Shown: piece by piece, positions 11,420-23,900 of the stretch
How positions within the stretch are numbered: position 1 is the stretch's first letter
Layout of the letters: the number at the start of each line of letters is the position of its first letter
Assembly: GCA_003117195.1 (NCBI GenBank)
Contig: BDSI01000016.1
Location: forward strand, 248,001 to 312,000
Source: Eudorina sp. 2006-703-Eu-15
Taxonomy: Eukaryota; Chlorophyta; Chlorophyceae; Chlamydomonadales; Volvocaceae
DNA length: 64,000 nucleotides
Reading direction: 5' to 3'
The notes under the pieces: generated by a model
The model's database searches: none
The model's input: the letters and a program-made list of their open reading frames with translations, nothing else
What the model was told of the DNA's origin: nothing
Translations under genes and position numbers: made by a program

Positions 11420-12516
11420 CGAGGAGACCGTGCAACGCCGTGTGCCTGGCCTCGCGGTGGCTTGCGCTCTCTCTGTGTGAGAGGGTGGCAGCAGTGGCGT
11501 GCGGTAGGGACTAGGGCCCCAAGGTCCCGGTCTCTGGATCCCGGACTCCGGCCCCTGACCCCAGCCCGTCCCAGCCCTGTCCACCTCGTCTCACCCGTCG
11601 TGTCTACCACCTCGGGCGCCTTGATGGCCTGCTGCCGGACAGCCGGCTGGCCCTGCCCCGGCAGCAGCAGGCTGCCGTCGCTGCCCAGCTTGACCAGCAC
11701 GCTCCGCACCCCCGCCGCCATCAGCTGCTCGGCCGCGGCGCGCACCTGCTCCTCGCCCTCCGTCGGAAGGCCCGTCAGCCGCGCCAGCTCCGTCTCGTTG
11801 GGGCTGAGGACGGTCAGGCAGCTGAGCAGCTCAGGCGCAATGGGGCCCTCGACACCGCCGGCGTCAAGGAAGACCGGCACGCCCGCGGCCCGGGCGAGCT
11901 GGGCAACCTCCAGGTTCACCGGCTCTGGGATTTCTCGTTGGAGCAGAACCGCGCCCGCGCCCGCGATCAGCTGTTTGACTGCGTCGGAGAGGCTCCAGGC
12001 GGCTTGGTTGGCACCGCCGACGATGATGATGGAGTTCTCGCCGCCGGCTTGGAGGAGGATGAGGGCCGTGCCGCAGGGCCCGGGGACGTCGATGGCGTGG
12101 GAGAGGTCGACGTCGCAGTCGGCGAGCGCGCCGCGCAGCAGGGTGGCGTTGGGGTCGTCCTTTCCAAACTGGCCGATGAAGTAGGTGGGATAGCCTGCGC
12201 GCGCAGCGGCGGCGGCCTGGTTGGCGCCCTTGCCGCCCGGGACAGTCTCGATGGATGCCGCTGCGAGCGTCTCGCCGGGCTTGGGGAGACGCTCAATTGG
12301 CAGCACAAGGTCGGCGTTTACGGAACCGATCACGACGAGAGGCTTTTGTTGTGAGGCCATCGCGTTGGCTGCCTCTGCGACGATGCTGCTTGCACGTATG
12401 CGACGGGTGGTCGGTGCAAACTTAAGGACTCGCTGTGCGGGTACAAAGCTTTGGGAGCAACCGATGATGCGCATTGCGACGAATTGTGGACAACAGTTCC
12501 TGATACCCCACGACAC
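11026..12516 (-). CDS. RBSK: Ribokinase (PfkB family), probably organelle-targeted
   Basis: Phosphorylates D-ribose to ribose 5-phosphate with ATP, feeding nucleotide synthesis and the pentose phosphate pathway. Two exons on the minus strand: 12516-11595 and 11198-11026, giving 364 residues. The first exon has the substrate-binding signature VIGSVNADLVL and GGKGANQA. The junction rebuilds DTTGAGDCF, the PfkB signature with the catalytic Asp and the anion-hole glycines, which is strong proof of the splice. About 50 residues precede the conserved core and are rich in Arg, Ala and Ser with few acids, which fits a chloroplast or mitochondrial transit peptide. ATG at 12474 is an equally good start, 14 codons shorter. 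The 396-nt intron has no stop in frame, so a continuous frame runs through it and encodes a poly-Cys run from an AGC/GCT repeat. Confidence 0.94.
11358..11414. repeat. AGC trinucleotide repeat, 19 units
   Basis: Nineteen uninterrupted AGC units on the plus strand (GCT on the ribokinase strand), followed by AACAGC. The repeat is inside the ribokinase intron. Confidence 0.97.
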
Positions 12517-13122
12517 AAACGTTTCACGCCCCTAAGTTTCGGAGCACGATATGCTTTGCGCGACATGAATATCTTTGTGATGTTCACATGGTTTTGTTGA
12601 TATATAGGGGACCCAATCATGCTTTCGACGCAAAAGAGTCGCATGTCTTCAGCGACAGCCGATCACTGGCTTGATTAACTTCGAAACTCGTTGATTATGC
12701 AGCCATACATCACCGGAAAAGCTTAAATTGATTGTGCATCCGTTAACGTTGCGGAGTCCCTTTTGTTGGAAAGACTACCACATACTGTGCATTAAGCAGG
12801 GCTTCATACATCTACTGCATATGCGCTTAACATGCCGTTAGATAATAGCCGTCACAACAGCTTCCAATTTGTTTGCAACGTGACGTGTGGAAATGTTAGT
12901 CGGCTCCGAAAACATGTACTGGTTTGGGTCTCGTGCGGAGTGTGTTGCGCCGTCGCGATCACCTATTTGACTTGTATAACCGTTGGCATCAGCGCAGTGT
13001 TTTGGCACTGATCCAACACGAGTGTACTCCGGCTTGACTGTCGACGTAATCATAGTGAGCTGTTCTGCCAAGGCATGCCGGTCCCGTAATACATAAAATT
13101 ACTTGAATCGTTGATCAAAGCA
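12517..13122. promoter_or_regulatory. Shared 5' interval of ribokinase and TOM40
   Basis: The two genes diverge from this 606-bp interval, so it must contain both promoters and 5' UTRs. It is clearly richer in A and T than the flanking coding DNA. I cannot point to individual elements. Confidence 0.6.
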
Positions 13123-14130
13123 ATGGGCGTTGTTTACAGCAAGGCGGATGACGCCAAGCAACCTGCCGCTGCTAAGGCGGACACAGCCCCGCCGCCGATG
13201 CCCAACTTCTCTTTCGCAGCGTCGGCAGCAGCAATAGCAAAGGAAATTAAAGAAGCAGAACGGCCTGATTATCTCAGCCTGCCACAGCCGGTGCGATATG
13301 AGGACATCCAAAGGGAGGGCATTATCGCGCTCAAGCCAGATACTTTCGAGGGTCTGCGCTTCGATATCAACAAGCCCCTCAACCAGCAGTTTTTCCTGTC
13401 GCACAGCCTGTTCATGGGGAACACGGAGCTCCAGACCGGCGGCCGGCAGATCCTGAAAACGCCGGTGGGCACGTATGAGTTTGGCGCAACGGTGGTCAAC
13501 GAGGCGCAGACCTTCCTCATGCTCGGGCGCATCGGCACCGACGGCCGGTTGTCGGGGCGCATCAAGTACGACATCACCAACTGGTTGGGTGTTAAGGTCC
13601 ACTGCCAGCTTGCGAACGCAGCCAACCAGTCCCAGGTCATGGTTGACACGGATCTCAAGGGGGGTGACTGGAACGCGCAGCTGAAGCTGGGCCCGGGCTT
13701 CATCGGCACAAACTACTTCCAATCGCTTACCCCCAAGCTGTCCGCCGGCGGCGAGTTCTTCTGGCTGCCCTCCACTCCCAAATCCGGCGTGGGCCTCGCG
13801 CTTCGCCACCAGGGCGACAAGCATGTGGCGACGTGCCAGGTGGCCACCACTGGGATCATGAACATGCAGTACACGCACAAGGTGTCAGATAAGGTGACCC
13901 TGGCGGCGGACTTCCTCTGGCACATCGCCAGCCGCGACGTGACGGCCACAGTGGGCTACGACGTCAGCCTGCGCCAGTGCCGCCTGCGCGGCAAGGTGGA
14001 CACCAACGGCGTCGTCACGACTCTGTTGGAGGAGCGGTTCAGTCCGGGCATCAACTTCGTGCTGTCCGCGGAGATGGACCACTGGCACAGCAATTACAAG
14101 TTCGGGTTCGGCATCGTGGCCGGGGAATGA
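13123..14130 (+). CDS. TOM40: Mitochondrial import pore TOM40
   Basis: Beta-barrel channel of the TOM complex in the mitochondrial outer membrane, through which nearly all nuclear-encoded mitochondrial proteins enter. The 335-residue single-exon frame starts at ATG 13123; the in-frame TTG further up is not needed. After a short Ala/Pro-rich N-terminus, residues about 55-335 match plant and animal TOM40 along their length: FEGLRFDINKPLNQ, FLSHSLFMGNTE, YEFGATVV, GRIKYDITNWLG, SAGGEFFWLP, then SRDVTATVGYD, LRQCRLRGKVDTNG and the C-terminal YKFGFGIVAGE. The final strand carries the beta-signal that directs outer-membrane sorting in this family. It is the only intronless gene recognised in the window. 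Confidence 0.96.
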   Translation: MGVVYSKADDAKQPAAAKADTAPPPMPNFSFAASAAAIAKEIKEAERPDYLSLPQPVRYEDIQREGIIALKPDTFEGLRFDINKPLNQQFFLSHSLFMGNTELQTGGRQILKTPVGTYEFGATVVNEAQTFLMLGRIGTDGRLSGRIKYDITNWLGVKVHCQLANAANQSQVMVDTDLKGGDWNAQLKLGPGFIGTNYFQSLTPKLSAGGEFFWLPSTPKSGVGLALRHQGDKHVATCQVATTGIMNMQYTHKVSDKVTLAADFLWHIASRDVTATVGYDVSLRQCRLRGKVDTNGVVTTLLEERFSPGINFVLSAEMDHWHSNYKFGFGIVAGE

Positions 14131-15975
14131 GCGCCGTGTGCGACATGAGAGGAGTGGCGGACTGCGGAGCCGCGCGGGGATTGGGAAGCGGGACCAGGGG
14201 GCCGGTGGTCGGACGGGGTGGTCCGGTATCGCCCGGTGGCAGATGGGACACAGGCTGCAGGATGACATTGTTGGGGACGTGGGTGGGTGGGGTTCATCGG
14301 ACATGGATGATGGGATGAACGGTCTGTGTCACAGGCCCCAGGGAGTTGGTAACCCGGTGTGTGAGTGTGTATGGGGGGGCGCCGGGGCAAGGGTCGGGCG
14401 TTTGTCAGAATTTACGGGTTTGTCAGAATTTACGGGTTAGGCGTCTGCTTTGCGGGGGCGTCATGCTGATTGCCAAGAGGACTGACCTGTTGGTTCACAG
14501 CATGGGGTTGATGCCCTCGTCTCGCTACTTGGAACCTTTGGGACCACGATTGCTGGGTTGTCGATACCGACACAGTCGGGAGGGGGGCAGCGCCGGCGTC
14601 TGGAAGTGTGTGTCGCGCCTTGATACGTGACGCGTGGGCAAGGAAGGGACCGGGCGAGGTGTTTTGCCGGCATATGAGGGGCGGGGCCAAGGGTTTGCGC
14701 GCTGCGGGTGTGTCCGCGCCAGGCTGTCCCTGGACCTCTTGTCGTACGAGTGTACGTCGCACGTGGTCGAGGACGGCTGGTGGCGTCAGGCAGCCGATTT
14801 CTTGGTCATCGTGCTGCAGTACCGTATGTTTGTTTGCTTTTGTATCGGGACTTGCCGCTGCATCGGAAGTGCGTGTCATGGAGCGACGTGCATGCCTGAT
14901 ATCTGCGTCGGCGATGGCACCGCGAAGAATTGTCGTCGCTTCTATTCCGGTTGTTCTCCTACCCGTGCATGTGTGCTACACACCGCCAAGCCGCCGGTTG
15001 CGGCCCCAGATGAACACACATCAGAATATTGCGGGAACATCTGCCCTGGAAACGTCTCGCCCTCGGCAGCAATTAGGGAATATGATAACGCAGGGAAGAT
15101 AACCCATGCCCTGGCCAGCCTGCCTTCATCTAAAGCGTGGCCTTTGCACCGTCTCGCACACGCCAGGGACTAAAATTTAGCTCAGCACAGCGGCACGCAT
15201 TACTTTTATGTAACCGGCGAGCCTCGCAATCCTTCCGAACGGCACAGTTGTACCCTGCACGCATGTCACTGAGGATCAGAGGAGTCGGGCCTCTTTCGAT
15301 CAAACCACAGCACCGACAGACAACCATCAGCCATCCTCCGCGCGGGGGCGAAACGCGGCCTCGGTCCCATGCACCGCGACCTCTCCCCGTTCCTGCACCC
15401 GTGTGGTGACCTCTTGCCGTATAACACCCTCGAGAGCCCCATCAGCATCGCGCGGACTCGAACGCAGAACCATGACTCATGCGCATGCTTCCCCATGCCA
15501 TCGCTGACATCAGAGGACCTCAGGAGGTCAGCACGTGTCTCTCTAGGACACGTCCATCTCCTCGGGCGCGCCCTCTATCACCTCCACGTTCTTGAAAGAA
15601 ATCACCCGTTGCCTCACGACGGCTGCGAGCACAAGGCAACGGGGGGCAGCCAACGCAGTGGACGACGTCGGACATGAGTGGCAGAACCCCGGCGAGCGCA
15701 GCCGTGCCGGCGGTCCGTCCCGGTGACATCCGCTGCACGCCAAGCCGCCGCAGGGCCGCCCCGCACACACCATGCATGCACCCATGTGCCGTGCGTACAT
15801 CAGCGGGCGGTCGCTCTTTACGCGACCGTCCGCCCTGAACGTCGCCTTATCTATGCAAGACATCGGTACCTTTCCTTCCGTCACCGTCACCCGCTGCCAC
15901 GCAGCCAAGCTTGTGTGCGGCAGCCTGATGCGCGCGACGGCTCCCATGACCTTCGGCTCCCGTCACCCGTTGAGG
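14131..15975. other. Intergenic region between TOM40 and proteasome beta-2
   Basis: I find no gene. An 18-bp direct duplication (TTTGTCAGAATTTACGGG twice) occupies 14401-14436. The rest is unremarkable 3' flanking DNA of two convergent genes. Confidence 0.5.
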
Positions 15976-18124
15976 TTACAACCCTTTAGACTTACTGGCG
16001 GTGCCCGGCGGGTACTTGACCGGGAACTGGCGGGTGTACGTCTTGGCCTGCAGGTACTCGTAGTTGCGCAGGTACTCGACGCCGTCCTTGGTGATGACGC
16101 ACAGGTCCACGTTGGACCCCGAGCCCAGGTCGTTCATCACACCGGACCTGCGGAAAAGTACAGCGAGTACAGCCGGGCGTGGTGTGGTTTGCTTGCCTGC
16201 GATCTGTCTGACGGGCATTTTGCCCCACACTGAGGTCTATGCAATCCAGGCAGGCACTCGGACACCTGCGCGACAACGAAAACGCTGACGGCCTCAGGTT
16301 GCGACCTCAGGCCAATGATACCTGCAGCTTCGCGTGATCCCTAAGCCACCGCCTCGACATCGTCATACACGCCCGGCGGCGCAAAGCCACCACCCCCGCC
16401 GTCCGTTGTCTTCAGCTTCCGGTGCTCCCGTGACGTCCGCGCATCAGGTTGCGCCGTGCCATGCTTCGGAATTTGGTAAAACGTCCCACGGCCGGCCGCA
16501 CCCATGCAAATTCGGCAGCCGCATATTACATGGTCGTCAACCAGGCACTCATGCGTCGCCCCCACACGGCACTGCGCTGTACCTGATCGCCCGAGCAACC
16601 AGCGCCAGCGCCTCCGGCCGCTCCATGTCGTCCTTGTAGTACGCCTCGAACATGGCCATGGCGTTCAGGGACCCAGAGCCCATTGTCGCGAACGGCAGCG
16701 AGTCCGTGGAGCCGTGCGGATAGATCTGCGAGGAAGGCGGGGGTCAGGAACGGCTTGCCCGAGCGGCGTTGTGTTAGGACCAGGTTGCCTGCACAAGTGG
16801 CGCCCGCGCTGTTGTTCCAGGAGTCCGCGGTTCGGACAAAGAAGGCCTGGGCCTTCGGCGCCGGGATGATGCTTGGTCAGTCGGCGTTCATACCGCGCAG
16901 TCCCCATCCCCCACATGCACGCCGCTGCTGTCAATAGCTGCCGCACCCATCCGTACATATCGCCAATCGCTAAAAGGCTGGGCTCAGCTTGCACGGGACT
17001 GCCTGTAGCATATCTTCATAATAAATAGCCTGTGGCATATATTCATAATAAACAGCATGAAGCCAATCCTTGATTTGGCACGCACCAGCGCCCCTCATGC
17101 ACTCTGGGGATTCGAACAGAGAAGTGATCCCCATCACGACAACATAGCGCGCCCAATCACATGGGGCTCAAACCCAGCTCCTTCAGTAAGGCAGGGCCAT
17201 CCAGGCCATCCAGTTGTAACGATACAACATCGAATCACACCGGGGTGAAGCGTACCGAGTGCAACCCATCCCACAATTCATTCGACAAGACCTGCCTGCT
17301 GTAACCGTACGGCACTGGCTCCGCACCGTACCCTACTCACCGTGAAGAGGTGGGGCCCGTTGAGATCGTAGCCACCCAGCACCAACGCGGCACCCACGTG
17401 CCCTTGGTACCTGGTGACAGCCCGGAGTTACGAGGAGGGGGGACTTCAGCATCCATCGAAGTGCAATCGCCAACGGGCAACGGCGCAAAGTGTGTCCCTC
17501 ATGCCACGCATAACATGCCACATCGTCTCGGTAGGCCAGCTGGCCAACGGCCCGACCGCTCCAGGAGTGCAGTGGCTGACCGTGGAGCCCGCCCCACTGC
17601 ACCCTGGTTTGCTGTGCTCCGGGAGCCACTCACTTGAATAGGTGCTGCTTGAACATCGTCATGGCCGTGATGACCCGCGCCTGACGCCCAGTCGCGTACC
17701 GGTGCAGCGCAAGTTGCCCCGACACCATGTCTGCACCCGACGACCCAGACGTCAGGCATCGTCCTCGCAGAGCCAGGCGCAGATGTAATTATACCTGTCA
17801 CGTGCTCCAAATCGGCTGCTGTGCCAGCTCCGCACGCGTAAATGTTTGGCGTAATGAAGTGGATCTTGGAGCAGTTTTTGTCTGCCACCGTTGTTCCCGC
17901 TGTTGATCGGGTATCCGCACCAAGCACAACGCCATCCTACAGAAATGTGGATGCGCTCAGTCGCTGAGCACCCGTCGCAAGTCCTACGTCTCAAGTACCT
18001 TGAAAATAATCCCGGCAATAGTCGTTCCGGTCTTCCAAGCCTTTGGGACGGTCATGCCTTTGTTCTCAAGCATAGCATTTCGCTTGCATAGGTCAAAATC
18101 AAAGCCTCCCGCATTGGACCCCAT
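15976..18124 (-). CDS. PBB1: 20S proteasome subunit beta-2 (beta type-7), trypsin-like
   Basis: Catalytic N-terminal-nucleophile hydrolase of the 20S core, cleaving after basic residues. Six minus-strand exons: 18124-17999, 17936-17795, 17730-17634, 17410-17341, 16725-16583, 16147-15976, giving 249 residues. ATG at 18124 opens [16 protein letters not shown], the usual propeptide pattern. WKTGTTIAG holds the autocleavage site, with Thr34 as the nucleophile of the mature subunit. The active-site Asp and Lys of the family fall in LGADTR and [10 protein letters not shown]. Further matches are [27 protein letters not shown] and [14 protein letters not shown]. The C-terminal arm is somewhat shorter and more divergent than in plants. 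A 27-bp tandem duplication lies at 17001-17054 in its fourth intron. Confidence 0.95.
17001..17054. repeat. 27-bp tandem duplication in an intron
   Basis: Two copies of a unit starting GCCTGTAGCATAT and ending CATAATAAATA stand head to tail with four differences, in the proteasome beta-2 intron. Confidence 0.85.
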
Positions 18125-20559
18125 CTTCCCGGGCGATCCCTGCAAAGCTACTGGATACGAAACAGAACCTAAAGTATGGTAACCTCACTTACAAATAGCT
18201 GATAATAGCTTTAGTTTTCTGTGCCTTTGGTGATGCAAGAAAGCCCTGTCGCGCTCCGAATGTACGGCAGGCTTACGAGAGTTGCCTTCCAGGGCTTTGG
18301 CCACCTGGTTCCGTCCTTCTCTGCACCAATACCAACTATGGTACTTATTATCTGATATAGTGTAACAAATATATACGAAAGAACGTTGTACAACCGAGCG
18401 ATATGGGGTTGCGTCTCACGGGGGTAAGCGGATTAGTGCCGGTCGATCCCTGTAAGCACCCGGTGCCTAAACCCAAGCTCCTTCCCGAAGCGCCATGCAT
18501 GCCTCGTGCACGGTCTCATGCCACGTCCCAAGCCGCCCGGAGGCAGCAAACACCCCACGGTCACGTCACGCCCTCGCAGCCGAAGCCAGTGTCCCGCGGG
18601 TGTTTTACCCGACAAGTCCGGCCGAGGCACCAGGACCGCAACGCGACCATGCCGGAACGACTGCGATGCGACGCCAAGGACGGATGTACTGTACGTGCTG
18701 GCCTGGGGACAAGATATCTTCCGGTCGGGTGTACCACGGGCCGCGGCCCACGCCTCTAGCCTGCCCTGATGGGCCTTCAACCTGTCGCAAGTCTTGCAGG
18801 ATAAGGGAACTAGCGGATGCGCATTGCTGTCATCCGGCAGTCAGTCATTCAACAGCGGCAGATTCTGCGGTTCAGGGCCGTTCCATCCAACGGTAGCGGA
18901 GAGGAACAGAGTGAGCAGCGCCAGCTGGCCGAGGCGGGAGGGACAGATTACAGTGGGGCCCCAGTCACCCAGTCACTCAGTCACTTCGCGGACATACAAG
19001 GACGTCAGCCGGATCCCATTGGCGGTTCAGGATGAGGGGATCCCATCAGTAGGGGGCCCCCCCCCGCTATGCTACCCTGCATTGGTACATCCCCTTCGCG
19101 TCCCCACCCAGCCCGTGGTTTGGTTTTGGGTGGTCCCATAGTTCGCTTTTGCCCCACCAGCCACCCTCCTTACGAACATCCGGTTGTGCTTCTCCAGTAT
19201 AAATACCAATGAATACTGCAGTCATGTGGCACATAGCCAGCTTTCCCCCCAGTACCGCACACAGTATCGCGCCCACACACCAAACACCACGCGGGGTCCA
19301 CTGAAACGTCATTAATCCTAATAATCAACACCAAACACGATTTAACATGATTTGAGGTTTTGAGAAAGTCACCAACTTCCTGATGCCATCTGGTCTAAGG
19401 GCATGAGGTTTGCACGTCCGGACGACATGCCGTCACCACCCCTCCCCTGCATTCATCATCGCTGCGGTCGACCAGCAACGCCAACCTTAATATTTCAAGA
19501 CCTCATGATCCTGACAACCCAACCTCAATTATCCACTGCTGTACTCCAGTACCGGTACATGTCCTTATCCATGCATGAATTCAAAAGGCGTGAATCCAAT
19601 ACGCGTTGAGCATTACCTTGACCCCTTTGACCCCCTCCCTACCCGTCTGCGACCCACCTCTAGCCGTCTTGTTGCCGTGCGTATGAATAAAAACGCGGAC
19701 CTGTCGCGAAGTGACTTGGGCAGCGGATGCCCCAAAAGTAAAAATTCCGGCGACGCCGACGTGCGTGCACAGATGACTGCCGTGCACGTCTCACCACCAC
19801 CACACCGCCATCACGACGGCCGCCCCAGTGCCATTTGACCCCCTCTCGTGTGGCTGCCTGGAGCCCTGCTGTGCAGCTACCTGGGTGTACAGTCGTCCGA
19901 ATGTCTGCCTGAGAATCTCTACCGCCTGCGCCAGCTCCAAACCCCCCCAAAAGCCTGAAAGTGCCACTAGCTAGGACTGCTACAAACCGGTCGTATCATC
20001 TACGGCGGGGGCGCGTACGCGCGCGTGGTCGTGTCGCGGAGGGAGTCAAACCGGCTGCCCGCCAATGCGACGATGACGGTGACGGCGACGACGACGACCA
20101 CGAACACGCGTAAGGCAGCGAGGCGCCTTCCGCACCCGATGACCTCCACCCTGCCTCGCTCCACCCGGGTGTCGCTGCCCTGGGAGCCCCCTCATGCCAA
20201 GTCAGGCAGCGGAAAGTCACCGACACCGCGGACAGTCACGGAATGAGTCGTTGTTGTTGTCCGGGGTGCCTGACGTCGCTGGCCAAGGCGGGGTCCCCCA
20301 GAGCCCAGACCCTCTCTGCTGGGACACGCACACCGCTTCGACGCCCCACAACGCCACCGGCAACCGGCACCGCCCTGCAGCCACTGCAACCTACGTGCAA
20401 AGAACGAAGCCCACCCGCTGACTGATTACCCGCTCATTCACCCATCCGCACACTCACGCACAGACTACCTACTTAATGCGCGGCTGACCCCGCTCAGTGC
20501 GCCGGCACCCGCAAGCCTACCCCGCCGTCCATGCAGACCGAGGAATCCCCACAAGGTTG

Positions 20560-20655
20560 TGTTCAGAAAAAAAAACCGCCCACACGGGCGTGTGTTTAGA
20601 TAAGAGACCTGCCCGACCCAAACCGACCCAAACGGGCGTGTGTGTATGTGTGTGC
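20560..20655 (+). repeat. Dispersed GTGTGTTTA/CCGACCCAAAC element
   Basis: It reads CGTGTGTTTAGATAAGAGAC, then CTGCCCGACCCAAACCGACC and a GTGTGTGT tract. The same order is seen in the introns of several genes of this window. Confidence 0.6.
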
Positions 20656-20827
20656 CATTGGCGAGGCACCTTTCCCGCCCCGCACGTGTGGCTTCATCGC
20701 CAGAACCACTCCACGCAGCCAGCGGGCGCTGCTCCTCTCGCTGCCCCGGAAGCATTCCCGTCATGTCCATCGGTTCTTATACCTCCCCCCCCCCCACACA
20801 CACACCCAAATGCGGCTCAGTTATCTG

Positions 20828-20832
20828 TTACA
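20828..20832 (-). terminator. Probable poly(A) signal of the DA1-type gene
   Basis: TGTAA on the minus strand, about 77 nt after the stop codon at 20909-20911. Confidence 0.5.
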
Positions 20833-20908
20833 CCAAAATATTGCACTAAACCCGGATCGCGGATGGCCATCGAGAGATTTTGGCGTTTACCCTTCGGCGC
20901 GCCCCGCC

Positions 20909-23900
20909 TCACGCCGTGAAGCGCCCGTGGCGCTGTACGTTCTGTACGACAGCGGTGAGGCCGACCGCCTGGAAGGCCTCCATGGCCTCCCTGAAGCCCT
21001 CGCCGTACACCTCGCTGGTGTCCGTACGGATCTGGTAGGAGAAGAAGCTGGCCAGCCGCTGCTCCTCGGGCTTCTGATGAAGTGGGGAGGAGAAGGGAGG
21101 GGAAGGGGGGTCTTGAGGGAAGGCGAGGGGAGGGGATTTCCGGAAAGGCAAGTTCGAAACCCCAGTCCGGCTCCCTCACGGGAAGGTAAGGGGATGGTCC
21201 AGTCGGTTAGCCGGTCGGGGAGCCGGTCGGTTGGTCGTTGGGTGACGCGGGTTGGATTGGGTTGTGGAAGGCCGCCCGCATCACCGCCGGCAGGGGGCAA
21301 CGGCGCGGTGCAGCAATGGCTACACGAACACGGAGGGCTTCTGGACGCGACTGTGTCGGCGCCCTGCCCGGCCCTGCCCTCGCCTCCTCTCTCTTCCCGC
21401 GCCCTCCCCTCCCTACTTTCCCCCGCCCATCCCCGGCGCCTCCTCCGCTCTCTATCCCCAAGCCCTTCCCTCCCTGCCCAGCTGCGACCCCGCCTCCCTC
21501 CACTCACCCCCTTGAGCAGCTCGTGCTGCCTGTCCAGCCACAGGCAGGCCATCAGCTGGCACAGCCCCTCCTCCACCTTGTTGGGCAGTCCCACCACCCC
21601 CTCCATGCGCAGCCACGCGTGCATCAGCTCGTGCGCCATGATGCTGCCCGACAGCAGGCGGGGCAGGCCGTACAGCAGCAGCAACACCTTCACGTGGCAG
21701 TGCGCGCGCCGGCCCCCGCCGCCGCCGCCGCTGCTGCCCCCGCTGCCGCCGCCGCCCGACCCCGAGGGGCCCGAGGGCGCGGTCGGGTTGAGCAGGTCTG
21801 TGACGACGGAGCGGATGGTGCCGCCCACGCCGCGCATGATGGAGGGGATTTGGCTGTGGGGTGAGCGTGAGAGGGAGGGAGGGGTTGCTCTTATGCGGTT
21901 TGGCTGTCTTTGTTAACAAAGAGGGAGGCAGGGAGGAAGGTAGGAGAACCGCCAGGTAGGGCCCCAAAGCACGGGGAGGCTTCCGTCGTCGCCGATTCAG
22001 TCAGGTGATGGGAACGGAGCGCACGGGGCCTTGCGCACCAGCGGGAACCGCCAACCGCCAACCGCCCCTTGGACGCGCCGGACGCAGAAACGCTTCCCGC
22101 CGTCCCCCGGCGCGCCCTGAACGCCATCCGCGCTCGCTCTTTATTCCCCACTCAGGCAGGGCAAATCCCGGCGCTGACCGCCGTCCCGGAGCTGATCCCC
22201 CGGGGCCTCTGTGCCTGACCGGCCTGCCAGCATCCCCGTCGCCACATTCCTTCTCCCATCCCGCCGGTTGGGTTGGTCTGGGTTGGGTTCGTTGGCCACC
22301 CTGCCGCAGCTTTGGAACCTTCGCAGTCGCCTGATACGGCCGTGCGGGCCGGCCGTCCTCCCCTTCCCCCTCCGCCTGCCTCCCTCCCGGCCCCACCTGT
22401 ACACATGCGCCACGCACAGCCCCCGCACGTGGAAGACGGGCGCGCCGGCCGAGTCGTCCCGCCCCTCCGCCGCCGCGTGGGAGTTGAGGGTGCCGCCGTC
22501 CACAAGCAGCAGCGGCGGCTGTACGGGTAGGAGGAGGAACCCGGCGGGCAGGGGAGCAGCAGTGCGGGGCGGGAGGGGGTTATTGCTTTGGTGCTTGATT
22601 GACATGAGGGGACCAACCGCAGTGCGGGGCGGGGCAAGGCGCCCGCTGCCCTCCCGTCCACTCCCCACCTTGTACGCGTGTGGTAAGCGCATCTCCTGCG
22701 CGAAGAAGGCCATCACCTCGTCGTACAGCGGCTGCGCGTCCCTGGTGTCCAGCACCACTGAGGACAGGCACTGGAGGCACAGCGGCCGCCCGTCGGGCAG
22801 CGGGGCCCACTCCTCGCCTGCGTGATTGAGCGAAAGGGGGGGAAGGTTGATGTAGGGGCAGGCAGGGTTAGGAACGGGACGGGACGGGACCGGAGGGATG
22901 GACGGACGGACGGACGGGGCCGCCTAGATGCGCCGAGGGAAAGCAGGTGGACCGGAGTGAAGGAGGCAGGGTGGCAAGTTTCAAACTAGGGCGCGCAGCT
23001 GCGTGCACCCAAATCACCCGCACAGCGGACAGCACAGCCGCCCTCCACACGCCGCCGCCTTTTCCCCGCAACCCACATACCCCGCCCCAGCCCTTAGCCC
23101 TCAGTCCACGCCCTCCCGCATCCAACCCCCCGGGTCCCTGGCCCCTAACCCCATTGCCTCCTCACGCCGTCTCGCGTCCCCGCCTCCCGCCCCCGCTCCA
23201 CCTCCCCAACCACCCGGCCCCTCCCTCTCCCTCAACAGCGCAGCTTCAATATGTCCACCAATGCCCGATCCCTCCACACCCCGTCTGGTTTGCCTCTCCC
23301 CCGCCCCTCGACCCTTATGACCCGGCCCAGCGTACCCTGCTTCTGCAGCCTCGAGCAGGCGCAGCAGCGCGTCAGCTCTCCGTCCGGGTGCGTGGTGCAG
23401 TACCGCTCGCGCCAGAAGCCGTTTTCGCGGTAAGAGATGACGCCGTCGGGCGAGGCGGTGATGTAGGTGCCGCACACGTGGCACATCGGGTGGTGCACGT
23501 GCTTGTAGCAGTCGGGGTGGTACGGCAGGGGGTCGCCGGGGTGGATCTGGTAGGAGAAGGCGCCCTTGCCGCTGCTGATGGGCTCGCGGCAGAACCCGCA
23601 CCTGACACGGCGTCGGCGAGGAGGAGGGCGGTGAGGGTGAGGAGAGGAGGACGGTGAAGGTGAGGATGATACGGATGACGCGCGGTGGCTTCGTGTACAA
23701 ATAACCCCAGCGGCTTTGCTTACCAATGGCACCGACAGGCATGCCTCCAATCGCACCGACAGGCAGCGCTGACGCATCAACGCAGCAGGCGCACACGCTG
23801 TACCCAACCAGCCCAGGCAGAACCCATGGCACCGACAGGCATGACTGACCCAAAACCCAGCAGGCTCGGTATACGAAGCGAACCCAGCATCAGTCCGCGT

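Larger units (their letters stand above)
18125..20908. other. Intergenic region upstream of proteasome beta-2
   Basis: It holds the beta-2 promoter at its left end and the 3' flank of the DA1-type gene at its right end. No open frame shows a conserved block. A copy of the dispersed CCCGCCCGACCCAAAC-type element lies near 20560-20655. Confidence 0.5.

Noticed and set aside
11258..11480. Poly-Ser, poly-Gln or poly-Cys proteins over the AGC repeat
   Set aside because: The repeat lies in an intron defined by the rebuilt DTTGAGDCF motif; all three runs are frame readings of one microsatellite.
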